The notes under the pieces were generated by a model, which saw nothing but the letters and a program-made list of their open reading frames with translations, had not been told where the DNA came from and did no database searches. Both the position numbers and the translations under genes were made by a program. 31,711 bases of DNA from JAJPJX01 sp964568355 (lineage in GTDB: Bacteria > Acidobacteriota > Terriglobia > Bryobacterales > Bryobacteraceae), in contig CAZMRK010000611.1 of assembly GCA_964568355.1 (NCBI GenBank), positions 1 through 31,711 of the forward strand, written 5' to 3'. How positions within the stretch are numbered: the first letter of the stretch is position 1; every line of letters begins with the position of its first letter. This document shows positions 1 through 7,806 of this stretch, piece after piece.

Positions 1-392
1 TGCGACACCGGCCGGCCGATCGAGCGCGGGCGGTTCGTTCCGTGAATGCCGTAACCTTTGCGGCTGAGTCCCAGCCAGCGCGTGCCGAGCGGATTGTCTC
101 GCCCCGGCGGTACGACCTTGCCCGGGTAATACCAGGTGGGATTGGCCAGGCGTTCCACCAGCGTGTAGACCCCGGTCGGGCTGGGGCTCGAAGCGGCCCC
201 CACCGCCACCGGATAGATCCGGATCACTTGCCCTTCGACCAGCAGGGCCAATCTCCGCTGCGGAATGCTGATCACGATCCTTCGCGGGGTTCCGGCCCGC
301 GCCTGCTCTTGCGCCCGTGCCTCTGCCGCTGCCACCATCAGCGCCGCTACCATCCTCGCAACCCCTCTCCACTGCGTCTTGATCTGGCGCAC
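1..392 (-). CDS. L,D-transpeptidase (YkuD family), 3' end cut by window edge
   Basis: Partial gene read on the minus strand; its C-terminus lies beyond base 1. YkuD enzymes form 3-3 or lipoprotein cross-links in peptidoglycan in the periplasm, using a cysteine in an HGT(N)-x-S-x-G-x-(V)SHGC(I)R motif. The visible reading gives a hydrophobic, alanine-rich N-terminus ending AEARAQ (likely signal peptide), then RRIVISIPQRRLALL, SPTGVYTLV, NPLGTRWLGLS and GYGIHGTNRPRSIGRPVS. The frame stops just before the expected HGC, so the catalytic cysteine is not visible. I chose a GTG start at 392-390 because GGAGGAG sits about seven bases upstream; an in-frame ATG at 353 is an alternative. The CRP-like palindrome at 484-503 lies roughly 90-110 bases upstream. 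The family call rests on the motif; the start is less certain. Confidence 0.85.
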   Translation of the reverse strand, partial: MRQIKTQWRGVARMVAALMVAAAEARAQEQARAGTPRRIVISIPQRRLALLVEGQVIRIYPVAVGAASSPSPTGVYTLVERLANPTWYYPGKVVPPGRDNPLGTRWLGLSRKGYGIHGTNRPRSIGRPVS

Positions 393-453
393 TGTCTGCT
401 CCTCCCCTACACACCACGGAGAAGGCACGGCAAAGCCCAGATTGCAAACGATT

Positions 454-460
454 GATTCTA
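454..460 (-). promoter_or_regulatory. Candidate -10 box for the L,D-transpeptidase gene
   Basis: Reading leftward, TAGAAT (bases 460-455; five of six to the sigma-70 consensus) lies about 60 bases before the GTG start. No good -35 hexamer is visible at 16-18 bp spacing. The would-be -35 position (about 477-483) directly abuts the 484-503 palindrome. That arrangement is typical of activator-dependent promoters. The assignment is inference. Confidence 0.35.
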
Positions 461-483
461 AAGATGCCCTTGAAGATGTTCCG

Positions 484-503
484 CCTGTGACACGTGTCAC
501 AGG
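484..503. promoter_or_regulatory. 20-bp perfect palindrome with exact CRP-type consensus TGTGA-N6-TCACA
   Basis: CCTGTGACACGTGTCACAGG is identical to its reverse complement. The core at 486-501 is TGTGA-CACGTG-TCACA, the exact consensus half-sites of the CRP family. A third half-site, GTGACAC at 503-509, makes a second, overlapping inverted repeat (492-511, arms ACGTGTCAC and GTGACACGT). It lies in the 187-bp gap between the response-regulator stop and the L,D-transpeptidase start, just upstream of a candidate -10. There is no T-run, so it is not a rho-independent terminator. A Crp/Fnr-family regulator is encoded at 7105-7779. Binding by that protein is a hypothesis. Confidence 0.7.
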
Positions 504-579
504 TGACACGTCGTGTGCCCGGCGGCGCCCAGCCAGGCGGTATCGCGACCGGAAGGAAGCAGGCGGTGCCATGGTGATC

Positions 580-1245
580 CTAAGCCGTTGCCGGAAGCCG
601 GATGATTTTCTTCTGGATCGCATATTGCACGAGCTGGGCTTTGTTATGGATGTCCAGCTTGCGCATCAGGTTGAACTTGTGTGCTTCCACGGTTTTGATG
701 CTCAGGTTCAACGTTCCGGCGATCTCTTTTACCGAGCTGCCTTCGGCCAGAATCTTGAGAATCTCCAACTCCCGCCGGGTCAGCGTTCCGAAACGCGGCT
801 GGCGGTTTTGTGTTTTGACCCGCGAGCGGAAATCGTCCACCAGGTGTGTGACCATGCGAGGGCTGAGGTAGCTGCCGCCGTGATAGGCTTCGCTGATGGC
901 TTCTATCAGTTGTTCGGCCGGGCTGTCTTTGAGCACGTAACCGCAAGCTCCCGCCTCCATGCCTTGAGCCAGGTAATCTTCGTCGTCGTACATCGACAGG
1001 AACACCACCTTTGTCTCGGGACGATTCTTGCGGATCTGGCGGGTGGCTTCAAAACAGCTCACACCCGGCATTCCGATGTCCATCAGAACAATATCGGGGC
1101 GCAGTTCAGACGCTTTGACAATAGCGTCTCCGGCATTGGACGCTTCGCCCACTACCTCCATATCGGGCTCGGCGGCGATTAAGGTCCGGATCCCCTGGCG
1201 AAACAGGGTGTGATCGTCAATGAGAAGCACTCGAATCTTGGCCAT
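580..1245 (-). CDS. NarL/FixJ-family response regulator (REC + LuxR-type HTH)
   Basis: Cytoplasmic two-component response regulator of 221 residues, the usual size for the NarL family. The receiver domain (about 4-120) shows the acidic pair D10-D11, phospho-acceptor D56 in DIVLMDIGMP, the switch serine S84 and K106 in YVLKDS. The LuxR-type HTH (about 155-215) begins LTRRELEILKILAEG and contains the recognition region LSIKTVEAHK. The start codon lies inside the end of the upstream histidine kinase gene (29-base overlap), a strong sign that the two are translated together and are cognate partners. No clear ribosome-binding site precedes the ATG, which fits translational coupling. Its targets cannot be read from sequence; the adjacent L,D-transpeptidase and lipoprotein genes are candidates. 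Confidence 0.95.
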   Translation of the reverse strand: MAKIRVLLIDDHTLFRQGIRTLIAAEPDMEVVGEASNAGDAIVKASELRPDIVLMDIGMPGVSCFEATRQIRKNRPETKVVFLSMYDDEDYLAQGMEAGACGYVLKDSPAEQLIEAISEAYHGGSYLSPRMVTHLVDDFRSRVKTQNRQPRFGTLTRRELEILKILAEGSSVKEIAGTLNLSIKTVEAHKFNLMRKLDIHNKAQLVQYAIQKKIIRLPATA

Positions 1246-2767
1246 GCGTTACAGTCCGCTTGGAACTGAGGGCCAGGGGTAGCGCAATGTGAACCAACGT
1301 GCCGTGACCTGGATGGGCCGTGATCCGGAGCTCTCCTCCGAACAATGCCACGCGTTCCCGCATCCCGGCCAGCCCGAACGAATTCGGCTTGCCGCTTGCG
1401 GAACCGATGTCGAAACCGACCCCGTTATCCCGGATTCTCAGTTCCAATTCTCTATCGGTGGAACGCAGGGAAAGGTTTACCCGTGTGGCTTCGGCATGCT
1501 TGGCGATATTCTGCAAAGACTCCTGCACCAGCCGGTAGGCCACCGTCTCGATCTCTTTGGGCAGACGCTGCTCCGGCAGGGCGACCGAGAGCCGCACCTC
1601 GACCCCTTTGCCCCGGCGCAGCCGCTGGGCCAGTTGCCGCATCGCCGCGGGCAGACCCAGTTGCTCGAGCACCGCCGGGCTTAGCGCGGAGATCAGGCGC
1701 CGGACCTCTGTAATGGAGCTTTCCACCATCTGCCTGGCCTCGGCGATCCGTTCCCGGAAGCCGTCCGGCGCCGCTTTCTCCAGCATCTCCAGTTGCAGCC
1801 GGAGCGTCAGCATCGACTGTCCGGTTTCATCGTGCAGTTCCCGGCTGATGCGGCGGCGCTCCTCTTCTTCCACCTGCAGCATATGCGCCGCCAGCTCCCG
1901 CACCTGGGCTTCGCGGGCGATCAACTCTTCGTGCAGGCGCGCCTTCTCCGCGGCCAGCAGGCACCGCTCGGCAACCGCGTCCAGCAACTGCAGCTCGCGT
2001 GGCAGCCAGCGGTAGATGGTTGGGAATCCGAACTGGACCAGCCCCGCTATGCGGCCGTCATTGAGAAAAGGAATCGACCAGTAGGAAGCAAAGCTGTCCC
2101 GCATCTCCGGATCGAGGATCAGCAGCTTGCTCCGCCCGGGAGTGAGAAACAGGGGCCGCCCCAGCCGGCTGAGCAGGCGGGTATCGATCCCCGGCTGTTC
2201 CGGATCGAAGACCCAGAGACGTCCGGCGCGCGCGCGAAAGGTCCGTGTCAGGATCGCCACAAAGCGGGAGAGCAGGTCGTCCAGCCCGCGGGCCGCCAAT
2301 TCCGCATGGAACAGGCCGTAAAATGCCTGGGTTTCGGCCTCCCGCACCTGGTAAAACGCATTGTTGAGGGCCAGCGTCACGGCCAGGTGCAGTTGTTCCG
2401 CCACGGACTGGAAGTCCCGATGTTCGCGAGGAAACCGGTGGGCCACCACCTGTTGGTAGATGCGCAGAGCCCGCAGGATTTCAGCCGGCGTGAGATTGAG
2501 CTTGGCCAGCCGCCGCCCGTTATATTCCACCTGCTCCAGAAAGTCGGAGAAGGAATGGCTGGACGATAGCAGGCGGGCGGCGGCTCCCGGCGTGATTGCC
2601 AGCAGGGCTTTACGCTCCGGCGGACCGTACGGGCCGAGTTCCCGCACGAATTCCGCATCCAGTTTATCGGCCTTGGGCTGTAGTAGTTTGGCCAGCCGCA
2701 CCAGTTGGGCACGGGCAGGCTCGCGCAACACGGCGGCTCCGGCCGGGAGTCGGGGAGTGTGGTCCAT
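1217..2767 (-). CDS. Cytoplasmic NarX/DesK-type sensor histidine kinase (HisKA_3)
   Basis: 516-residue sensor kinase. The C-terminal half holds a HisKA_3 dimerisation/phosphotransfer helix (RRRISRELHDETGQ, phospho-acceptor H312). An HK-type ATPase follows, with N-box QESLQNIAKHA (N420), G1 box DNGVGFD (448-453) and G2 box FGLAGMRERV (464-473). Residues about 150-275 look like a GAF domain. Residues 1-140 are helical and of no family I can name with confidence; a globin-like or RsbR-like sensor is possible. No membrane segment is visible, so the signal is probably intracellular. NarX-type kinases phosphorylate LuxR-type regulators, and the next gene is exactly that, overlapping by 29 bases. 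Only 53 bases separate it from the upstream lipoprotein gene, so the three probably form one transcript. Confidence 0.93.
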   Translation of the reverse strand: MDHTPRLPAGAAVLREPARAQLVRLAKLLQPKADKLDAEFVRELGPYGPPERKALLAITPGAAARLLSSSHSFSDFLEQVEYNGRRLAKLNLTPAEILRALRIYQQVVAHRFPREHRDFQSVAEQLHLAVTLALNNAFYQVREAETQAFYGLFHAELAARGLDDLLSRFVAILTRTFRARAGRLWVFDPEQPGIDTRLLSRLGRPLFLTPGRSKLLILDPEMRDSFASYWSIPFLNDGRIAGLVQFGFPTIYRWLPRELQLLDAVAERCLLAAEKARLHEELIAREAQVRELAAHMLQVEEEERRRISRELHDETGQSMLTLRLQLEMLEKAAPDGFRERIAEARQMVESSITEVRRLISALSPAVLEQLGLPAAMRQLAQRLRRGKGVEVRLSVALPEQRLPKEIETVAYRLVQESLQNIAKHAEATRVNLSLRSTDRELELRIRDNGVGFDIGSASGKPNSFGLAGMRERVALFGGELRITAHPGHGTLVHIALPLALSSKRTVTHGQDSSASH

Positions 2768-2820
2768 TTAGAGAGAAGTCCCTTCGACCCGGGAAAGTTC
2801 TCAAAATGGCCGGCGTGCTC

Positions 2821-3975
2821 TTACCAGCGGATCTCTTCGCCGCCGATCAGGACCAGCCCCAACACGTCCCGCCGGGAGCGGTCAAACTCTACCGGGCGGA
2901 GTTCGCCGCCGTAGGGGCGTAGAACCGTCAGACGCGCCAGTACGCTTTCCGGCGGCTGTACGCCTGCTCCCTGCAGAACCGTGCCCAGCGACCCGCCCAC
3001 CGGTACGTAGGCCGTCTTCCCGTTGGCGCGCACCTTCATTTCGGGAGCCAGCATCATTTCGTTGGGGATGCTGATGCAGGTGGCATCGGCCTTCTGGGCC
3101 GCGCGGCAGAATGCCTCTGGATCCGCCAGGAATCGGGCCGTGAGCCGGTCGAGAAGTTCCGCACGAGGCGTGCTCAGGAGCGCGATCTTGCGGTCGCCGG
3201 TGGTCTTCCAGACGCGAAAGAAATAGCGCACGGCGCGCACCGAATCCGGCAGCTTCAGCCGGTCCGAAGAGAGCCGGCGCGAAGCAGCCACTTTACCCCC
3301 CATGTTGTCTTCGATGGAGACCGGCTGGATGCGCAGGCGGCCCCGCTGCCGGGCGAGTTCGTAGTAGACCGTTTCATAGCCCCGCACATCGTGCAGGCTT
3401 CGGTATCGCTCTACGCCCGGTTTTAGCAGCGGCGCCACGGCCTTGAGCGCGACCTGCGGCTCCAGGTCGAAATACCCCTGGATCACTGGATTATGAAAGC
3501 GGAGCTGATAGGCGAGCCCCGACGGAAGCGCCAGGTTTTCCAGAATGCGCGCCGCCAGGCGGTCCGCCTCTCCGGGCCGCAGGCATCCGGATCGTTCGCG
3601 TTCGATCAGTTCCAGGTAGAAGCGGCTCCACCAGGAGAGATCCTGAACCGTTTCGGCAGCGAGCTTCTCTCCTCTCCCGGTAACCGTTGCCTTTCGCGGC
3701 GGCGCCAGGAACTGCGGCTGGACCTCCACGCGTGCCGTGCCTCCCCGCCAGACCAGTTGCACCTCCTGCATCGCGATGCCGCACGCGCGACTGGTCTGGC
3801 AGGTCGGGCAGACGCTCCGCAACAGCACCGGCCTGCCCGGCTGCGCCAGGGGAGGAATCAGAATATGCCCCTGCGCCACCGGCTGGATAGTCCAGTTTCC
3901 CGCCGGTTTCCGCGCCGCGCAGCCCGCCAGCAGAAATGCCGCGAGCGCAATCCAGGTCCGTCCATTCCTCGCCAC
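2821..3975 (-). CDS. Putative lipoprotein of unknown function upstream of the two-component pair
   Basis: I do not recognise the family. The 384-residue product starts with a lipoprotein signal peptide: positive residues at 3-6, a hydrophobic stretch, then lipobox LLAGC with the lipidated cysteine at 19. Two cysteine pairs follow near residues 56-65 (CPTC and a nearby C). The C-terminal region contains YVPVGGSLGTVLQGAG, reminiscent of SLBB/GfcC-like beta-grasp domains of capsule-export proteins, but too weak to name. The frame begins at a GTG (3975-3973) directly before the signal peptide; no ribosome-binding site is obvious. It ends 53 bases before the histidine kinase and starts 39 bases after the phosphoesterase gene on the same strand. 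A link to envelope sensing is inferred from that context only. Confidence 0.75.
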   Translation of the reverse strand: MARNGRTWIALAAFLLAGCAARKPAGNWTIQPVAQGHILIPPLAQPGRPVLLRSVCPTCQTSRACGIAMQEVQLVWRGGTARVEVQPQFLAPPRKATVTGRGEKLAAETVQDLSWWSRFYLELIERERSGCLRPGEADRLAARILENLALPSGLAYQLRFHNPVIQGYFDLEPQVALKAVAPLLKPGVERYRSLHDVRGYETVYYELARQRGRLRIQPVSIEDNMGGKVAASRRLSSDRLKLPDSVRAVRYFFRVWKTTGDRKIALLSTPRAELLDRLTARFLADPEAFCRAAQKADATCISIPNEMMLAPEMKVRANGKTAYVPVGGSLGTVLQGAGVQPPESVLARLTVLRPYGGELRPVEFDRSRRDVLGLVLIGGEEIRW

Positions 3976-4014
3976 AGAAGGATCAGACGCCGCCTGCCGC
4001 CCGCGAGTTCCCCG

Positions 4015-6621
4015 CTATCGCTCCTTGGCCTCCGACGGCACGAAGAGGCGCGAGTCGATCGGTTGGAGTGTGTATGCTCCGAAGTCCGGAGTCGTGGTGA
4101 AACAGTCGCTCAGGTCGCTGGCCGCGGCATCGAACAGGTTGAGAGGAGACAGGCCCAGCAGCCGGAAAATCGTCTTGAGCAGACCCGGAAAGCCTGTATT
4201 CACGTGTGAAACGTAGTTGCGCTTGCAGTACGGACCGGCCGCCAGGAGTAGCGTGCGGTGTGCGTCGATATGATCGCGGCCGCCCTGCACGTTGTCTTCA
4301 GTGATAAAAACCGCCATCTCACGCCACCAGCGGGTTCGCGAAAGAAGTTCGAGGATACGGCCCAGGGCATAGTCGTTATCCGCGATGAAGGAGGATGGAT
4401 ACGGGTAACCGGCTTCCGCATTCGGTTCGGCCAGATAGTCGTTGGGCAGGTAGACGTAGAGAAATCGCGGGAACGGCTCGCCGCCCTTGATGTATCTCTG
4501 CTCCACCTCCTGAATGAACGTGGATGCGCGCTTCTGGTCGGGGATATTCAGGTTGAATACCGGATAGTCGCGGGACGTATTCTGAAACAGCGCATCGGGC
4601 ACCGGTTCGTTGGTCACGAAACGCGCGCCGGTCGGCCCCATGGCCGGACCCTCCTGGACGCCGCCCACTTCCAAACCTCCGCCGAAGTTGCGGAAGGTGA
4701 TCCCATTCCGCTCCAGGTGGTGCCAGATGGTCCCGGCCTCCGGCTGCTCCTCGGGGTGGATGGCAGAGCTGTTGCCGAACATCAGCCGGCCCGGCGCCTG
4801 GCTGGGAAAGCGGAAATCTTTCTCGCCGCCGAGAGCCGCGCGCAGCGTGGTCTCGGTCCACGCGTCCGGATAGGCTCCCGCCAGCCAGTGATGTCCGTCG
4901 ACGCCGGTGTCCGAATCGGCATAAAAATTGTCGGAGAACGACCAGCCCTCCGCGATGGCATGATGATTGGGCGTCACATTGATGTGTTGCAGGCTGAGCC
5001 GTTTCCGGCGGCCGTCGGCCCAGCCGTCGCGGCCAAACCAGGCCATCTGGGGCAGCGAGACAACCGGACCGTTCGAAGCCCGCTGGATATCTCCCAGCAC
5101 CTCGTTGAAAGCCCGGTTCTCTTTGACGATCAGCACGACATAGCGCACTTCTTTCGGCAGCGGCGCCGGCGGCTCCGCGCGCGGACGGAAGCCGTTGGCC
5201 TCCAGCACCAGAGCGGTGTGTTTCGCCAGTTCGGCGGGGGAGGGCAGAGGGAACATGGAAATTGTTCCCCGGTACATCGTGCCCGCAAAGGTCTCGACGT
5301 CGGGCACCGCACGCGGATCCAGATTAGGTCCGATGCCGACGCCCTTGAGGTTGGCTACGTAGACGTTCTGGCGGTCGACCAGCACGCGCGCCGGAAACCA
5401 GCCCACCGGCAGATGTCCCAGCACCTTGCCCTCCCGCGTGTCGATCACCCCCACCGCATTGATGCCCGCCTCGGCTACGAGCAGCCAGCCGCTCTGTTCG
5501 TCGATTGCCATGCCGATCGGCAGGACGCCGCGGTAGTTCTCCAGTTCGGGGATACGAATCGGGATCGTCTGGATGACTTTATTCGTGCCCGCGTCGATCA
5601 CCGTGATGGAGTCGTTGTGGCCGTTGGAAACATATACCCGGTCTGCGGCCGCCAGCACCCCCGACGGACTGCTGCCTCCGTCGATGCCGTTCCCGAACCG
5701 TGTCCCGGTCGGGATATAGTCCACCACCTTGGGCGCCGCGGGATTGGCCAGATCGATCACGCAGAGCGAGTTGGCCTCCCGCGCATGGGGCTCGCCGAGT
5801 CCCGGCACTTCGACCGTTCCTCGCCCGGTTGCGCGCTGTGCGCCGGCCGCTGATTCCACCGAGGGGAAACCGAAGGCGGGGAAGTTCAGCCAGCTCTCGC
5901 GCGCATTCCGGGCATCGGCGCCCTTTATCGCCCGGTATTCGAACATGCCGATATTGGTTACGTAGGCCTTGTGTTTATCGGGCGAAAGCGTGATGGCAAA
6001 GGGCAGCCGCCCCAGCCGCGTGGAAGCCGCCACGCGGCCGTTCCGCACGTCGATGGTAACCATTCGGAAATTGGCCTGGTCGAGCACATAGAGCATGCCC
6101 CGCTCGGCATCGAACGCGAGGTCGCCCGTGAAGCTATCGGAGAAATCGTCCTGGTTGAGATCGTAAACTTTCTTGGTGCCGCCCAGCCCCAGATCGATCA
6201 GCCGCACGCGGCCGGAATTTCCTTCCGCCACGTAGACCGACTTATCCCCGGAAAAGGCCAGCCCCATGGATACGCCGGTCCAGGCATCTTTGGATTCCTG
6301 CCCTTCGCGCTCCTGGCGGCGCGAGGGAGCCGCCACATGATGTACGTGCCATAGACCCTGTTTGTCCGATTCGAGCACCGACAATCCATAGCGGATCGGA
6401 CCGATATCGGCGGAAACCAGGGTGCGCCCGTTAGAACTGATCGCCAGGCCAAACGGACCGGGGCCGACCACGTGCTGCTTTCCCAAGGGAGCGATGACCC
6501 GCCCACCAGGTAAAATACTCGCAGCTCCCGGACGGCGGACCGCCGGACGAATTCCCGCTGGTGCCGAAAAACTGGCGGCCCACGCAGGCAAAACCAGCAG
6601 GATGGCGCAGAGCAAGCGCAT
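4015..6621 (-). CDS. Secreted beta-propeller (YncE-like) plus phosphoesterase fusion protein
   Basis: The product is 868 residues with a signal peptide (MRLLCAILLVLPAWAA). Residues about 50-470 are YncE/SMP-30-like beta-propeller repeats, with units such as VYVSNGHNDSITVIDAGTNK and LLVAEAGINAVGVIDTREGK. Residues about 490-840 form an alkaline-phosphatase-superfamily phosphoesterase. Its markers are VVLIVKENRAFNEVLGD near 495-511 (the ENR-F nucleophile region), DGHHW near 575, FITEDNVQGGRDHIDAH near 772-788 (metal ligands), and a later SHVNTG. This matches proteins annotated as bifunctional YncE / alkaline phosphatase family, common in soil Acidobacteria; their substrate is generally unknown. 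The frame is open upstream to 6756, but the ATG at 6621 places the signal peptide at the N-terminus, so I use it. The protein probably acts in the periplasm or outside the cell. Confidence 0.9.
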   Translation of the reverse strand: MRLLCAILLVLPAWAASFSAPAGIRPAVRRPGAASILPGGRVIAPLGKQHVVGPGPFGLAISSNGRTLVSADIGPIRYGLSVLESDKQGLWHVHHVAAPSRRQEREGQESKDAWTGVSMGLAFSGDKSVYVAEGNSGRVRLIDLGLGGTKKVYDLNQDDFSDSFTGDLAFDAERGMLYVLDQANFRMVTIDVRNGRVAASTRLGRLPFAITLSPDKHKAYVTNIGMFEYRAIKGADARNARESWLNFPAFGFPSVESAAGAQRATGRGTVEVPGLGEPHAREANSLCVIDLANPAAPKVVDYIPTGTRFGNGIDGGSSPSGVLAAADRVYVSNGHNDSITVIDAGTNKVIQTIPIRIPELENYRGVLPIGMAIDEQSGWLLVAEAGINAVGVIDTREGKVLGHLPVGWFPARVLVDRQNVYVANLKGVGIGPNLDPRAVPDVETFAGTMYRGTISMFPLPSPAELAKHTALVLEANGFRPRAEPPAPLPKEVRYVVLIVKENRAFNEVLGDIQRASNGPVVSLPQMAWFGRDGWADGRRKRLSLQHINVTPNHHAIAEGWSFSDNFYADSDTGVDGHHWLAGAYPDAWTETTLRAALGGEKDFRFPSQAPGRLMFGNSSAIHPEEQPEAGTIWHHLERNGITFRNFGGGLEVGGVQEGPAMGPTGARFVTNEPVPDALFQNTSRDYPVFNLNIPDQKRASTFIQEVEQRYIKGGEPFPRFLYVYLPNDYLAEPNAEAGYPYPSSFIADNDYALGRILELLSRTRWWREMAVFITEDNVQGGRDHIDAHRTLLLAAGPYCKRNYVSHVNTGFPGLLKTIFRLLGLSPLNLFDAAASDLSDCFTTTPDFGAYTLQPIDSRLFVPSEAKER

Positions 6622-7104
6622 ATTCGGATTCGGTATCTCTCTATTCTCCCTGAACCGGGGGCTTGCCGGGGAGATTTTACCTGGAGCGAAGACAATACCG
6701 GGCACCTCGCCGTTCGGACAGAACGGCATAGCTCTTTTGGGCCATTGATCGAGCATCGAGCTTTCCTCGGGTTTTTCCCGTACATGCAGATCGTGCGGAG
6801 TTGCTCTTTTGTTCTGTTACATTTACAGAAGTACGCGAATCTTCTCCAAATCGTTCGCATCATCCGGATAAAAAGCGTGCCTTTTGGCACCGCAAGTGCA
6901 ACGTTATGCGTCAGTAAGTTCAGGAACACGATGGTGCTTTCCGGCAATTTTTGTCCATACCGTTCGCAACGGCCGCTTCTCCTGGGTGGACAGGATTGCC
7001 AGATCCGTCGGAGGTCCGGAAACTGAAGAAAGTAGTGGTGTAATCCCTCACCTACAGGGAGTGCACAGGAGCACGATTTGCACTTGGAAATTGGAGAATC
7101 CACA
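6622..7104. other. Long divergent intergenic region between phosphoesterase and Crp/Fnr genes
   Basis: This 483-base gap contains no convincing gene; the small open frames have atypical composition and no recognisable motif. It is more AT-rich than its surroundings, especially 6780-6960. It holds one copy of TTCTGT-N7-ACAGAA (6812-6830) and several short inverted repeats: GCCGTTC-N5-GAACGGC at 6709-6727, GTGCC-TTTT-GGCAC at 6877-6890 and TCCCT-N7-AGGGA at 7044-7060. The last lies in what would be the leader of the regulator gene. It must carry promoters for both flanking genes, but no -35/-10 pair is clear on either strand. Confidence 0.6.
6812..6830. promoter_or_regulatory. Inverted repeat TTCTGT-N7-ACAGAA, copy 1 (candidate operator)
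   Basis: Perfect six-base arms TTCTGT (6812-6817) and ACAGAA (6825-6830) separated by TACATTT. It is about 190 bases upstream of the phosphoesterase start and 275 bases upstream of the Crp/Fnr-family gene. An identical-arm, identical-spacing copy lies at 7807-7825 just after that gene. The repetition within 1 kb suggests a shared protein-binding site. Confidence 0.6.
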
Positions 7105-7779
7105 ATGTCAACTAGTTCAATCGCCGTCGCACCCCAAAAGCCCTTGGAGGATCCGCTAGCCCATCTTCCCTGCTCCACGATCGTGGAGTATCGGAAAGGT
7201 CAGATGATCTACAACCAGGACCAGCCATCCACCAGTATTTACCTGGTAATCGATGGCAAAGTGAAGGTGTCCCGACTGGCAGATGACGGCCACCAGGTGG
7301 TCGTGGATATCTACCAGCCCGATGAGTTCTTCGGCGAATCCGCTTTCCTGAACCTTCCCCATCGGGCGGAGCAGGCAGTGGCGCTTGAAAACACCAAGCT
7401 CATGACCTGGACCACTCAGGAGATCGAGGACATCATCATGAAGCGGCCTCGGCTGGCGGTGGCACTGCTGCAGATCCTGGTACAGCGGACAATCGACTTC
7501 GGCCATCGGATCGAAAGCTTTTCAGTGGACAACATCGCGCGCCGTCTGGCCCGTTCGCTGATCCGCTTCTCGGATCGACTGGGCAGCCAGGAAGAAGACG
7601 GCTCTACCCGCATGGTTCCGTTTACTCACGAACTGCTTTCGCAGTACGTCGGAACCTCCCGCGAAATCGTCACTCATTACATGAACCAGTTCCGCCGGCA
7701 GGGGTATTTGAAGTACTCGCGTAAAGGGATCGTGATCTACAAGGATGCCGTGCGCGAGTGGCTGCACCAGAACGCCTGA
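7105..7779 (+). CDS. Crp/Fnr-family transcriptional regulator
   Basis: 224-residue cytoplasmic DNA-binding regulator. Residues about 22-120 form a cyclic-nucleotide-binding-like beta-roll (IYLVIDGKVKVSR; FFGESAFLN near 75-83, followed by R87-A88 where CRP has its phosphate-binding R-S). A long dimer helix runs about 121-155. The winged HTH (about 172-215) contains GTSREIVTHYMNQFRRQGYL. R186 and E187 align with CRP R180/E181, which read TGTGA half-sites, while H191 replaces CRP R185. Only one cysteine (C23) is present, so an FNR-type iron-sulfur sensor is unlikely; the effector is unknown. I use the ATG at 7105, with GGAG eight bases upstream; a TTG at 7078 would add nine residues. Candidate TTCTGT-N7-ACAGAA operators lie on both sides of the gene, suggesting autoregulation and control of the next gene. 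Confidence 0.95.
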   Translation: MSTSSIAVAPQKPLEDPLAHLPCSTIVEYRKGQMIYNQDQPSTSIYLVIDGKVKVSRLADDGHQVVVDIYQPDEFFGESAFLNLPHRAEQAVALENTKLMTWTTQEIEDIIMKRPRLAVALLQILVQRTIDFGHRIESFSVDNIARRLARSLIRFSDRLGSQEEDGSTRMVPFTHELLSQYVGTSREIVTHYMNQFRRQGYLKYSRKGIVIYKDAVREWLHQNA

Positions 7780-7795
7780 GTACTCGTTCCGGGTT

Positions 7796-7801
7796 TATAC
7801 T
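7796..7801 (+). promoter_or_regulatory. Candidate -10 box for the SDR gene
   Basis: TATACT (five of six to TATAAT) lies 40 bases before the GTG start. No matching -35 hexamer is visible at normal spacing, which would fall inside the end of the regulator gene. The inverted repeat at 7807-7825 begins six bases downstream and would cover the transcription start. Confidence 0.35.
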
Positions 7802-7806
7802 CGAAG

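Noticed and set aside
6709..6727. GCCGTTC-N5-GAACGGC as a terminator
   Set aside because: It lies upstream of a gene start, and no gene on the plus strand ends before it; the nearby CTTTT run is too short to decide.
6812..6830. LexA/SOS box reading of TTCTGT-N7-ACAGAA
   Set aside because: The E. coli box is CTGT-N8-ACAG, one base longer, and no SOS gene is adjacent. A Crp/Fnr-family operator fits the context better, though LexA of this phylum cannot be excluded.
6745..7026. Small plus-strand open frame (93 codons) in the intergenic region
   Set aside because: No ribosome-binding site, no motif, and composition unlike the neighbouring genes.
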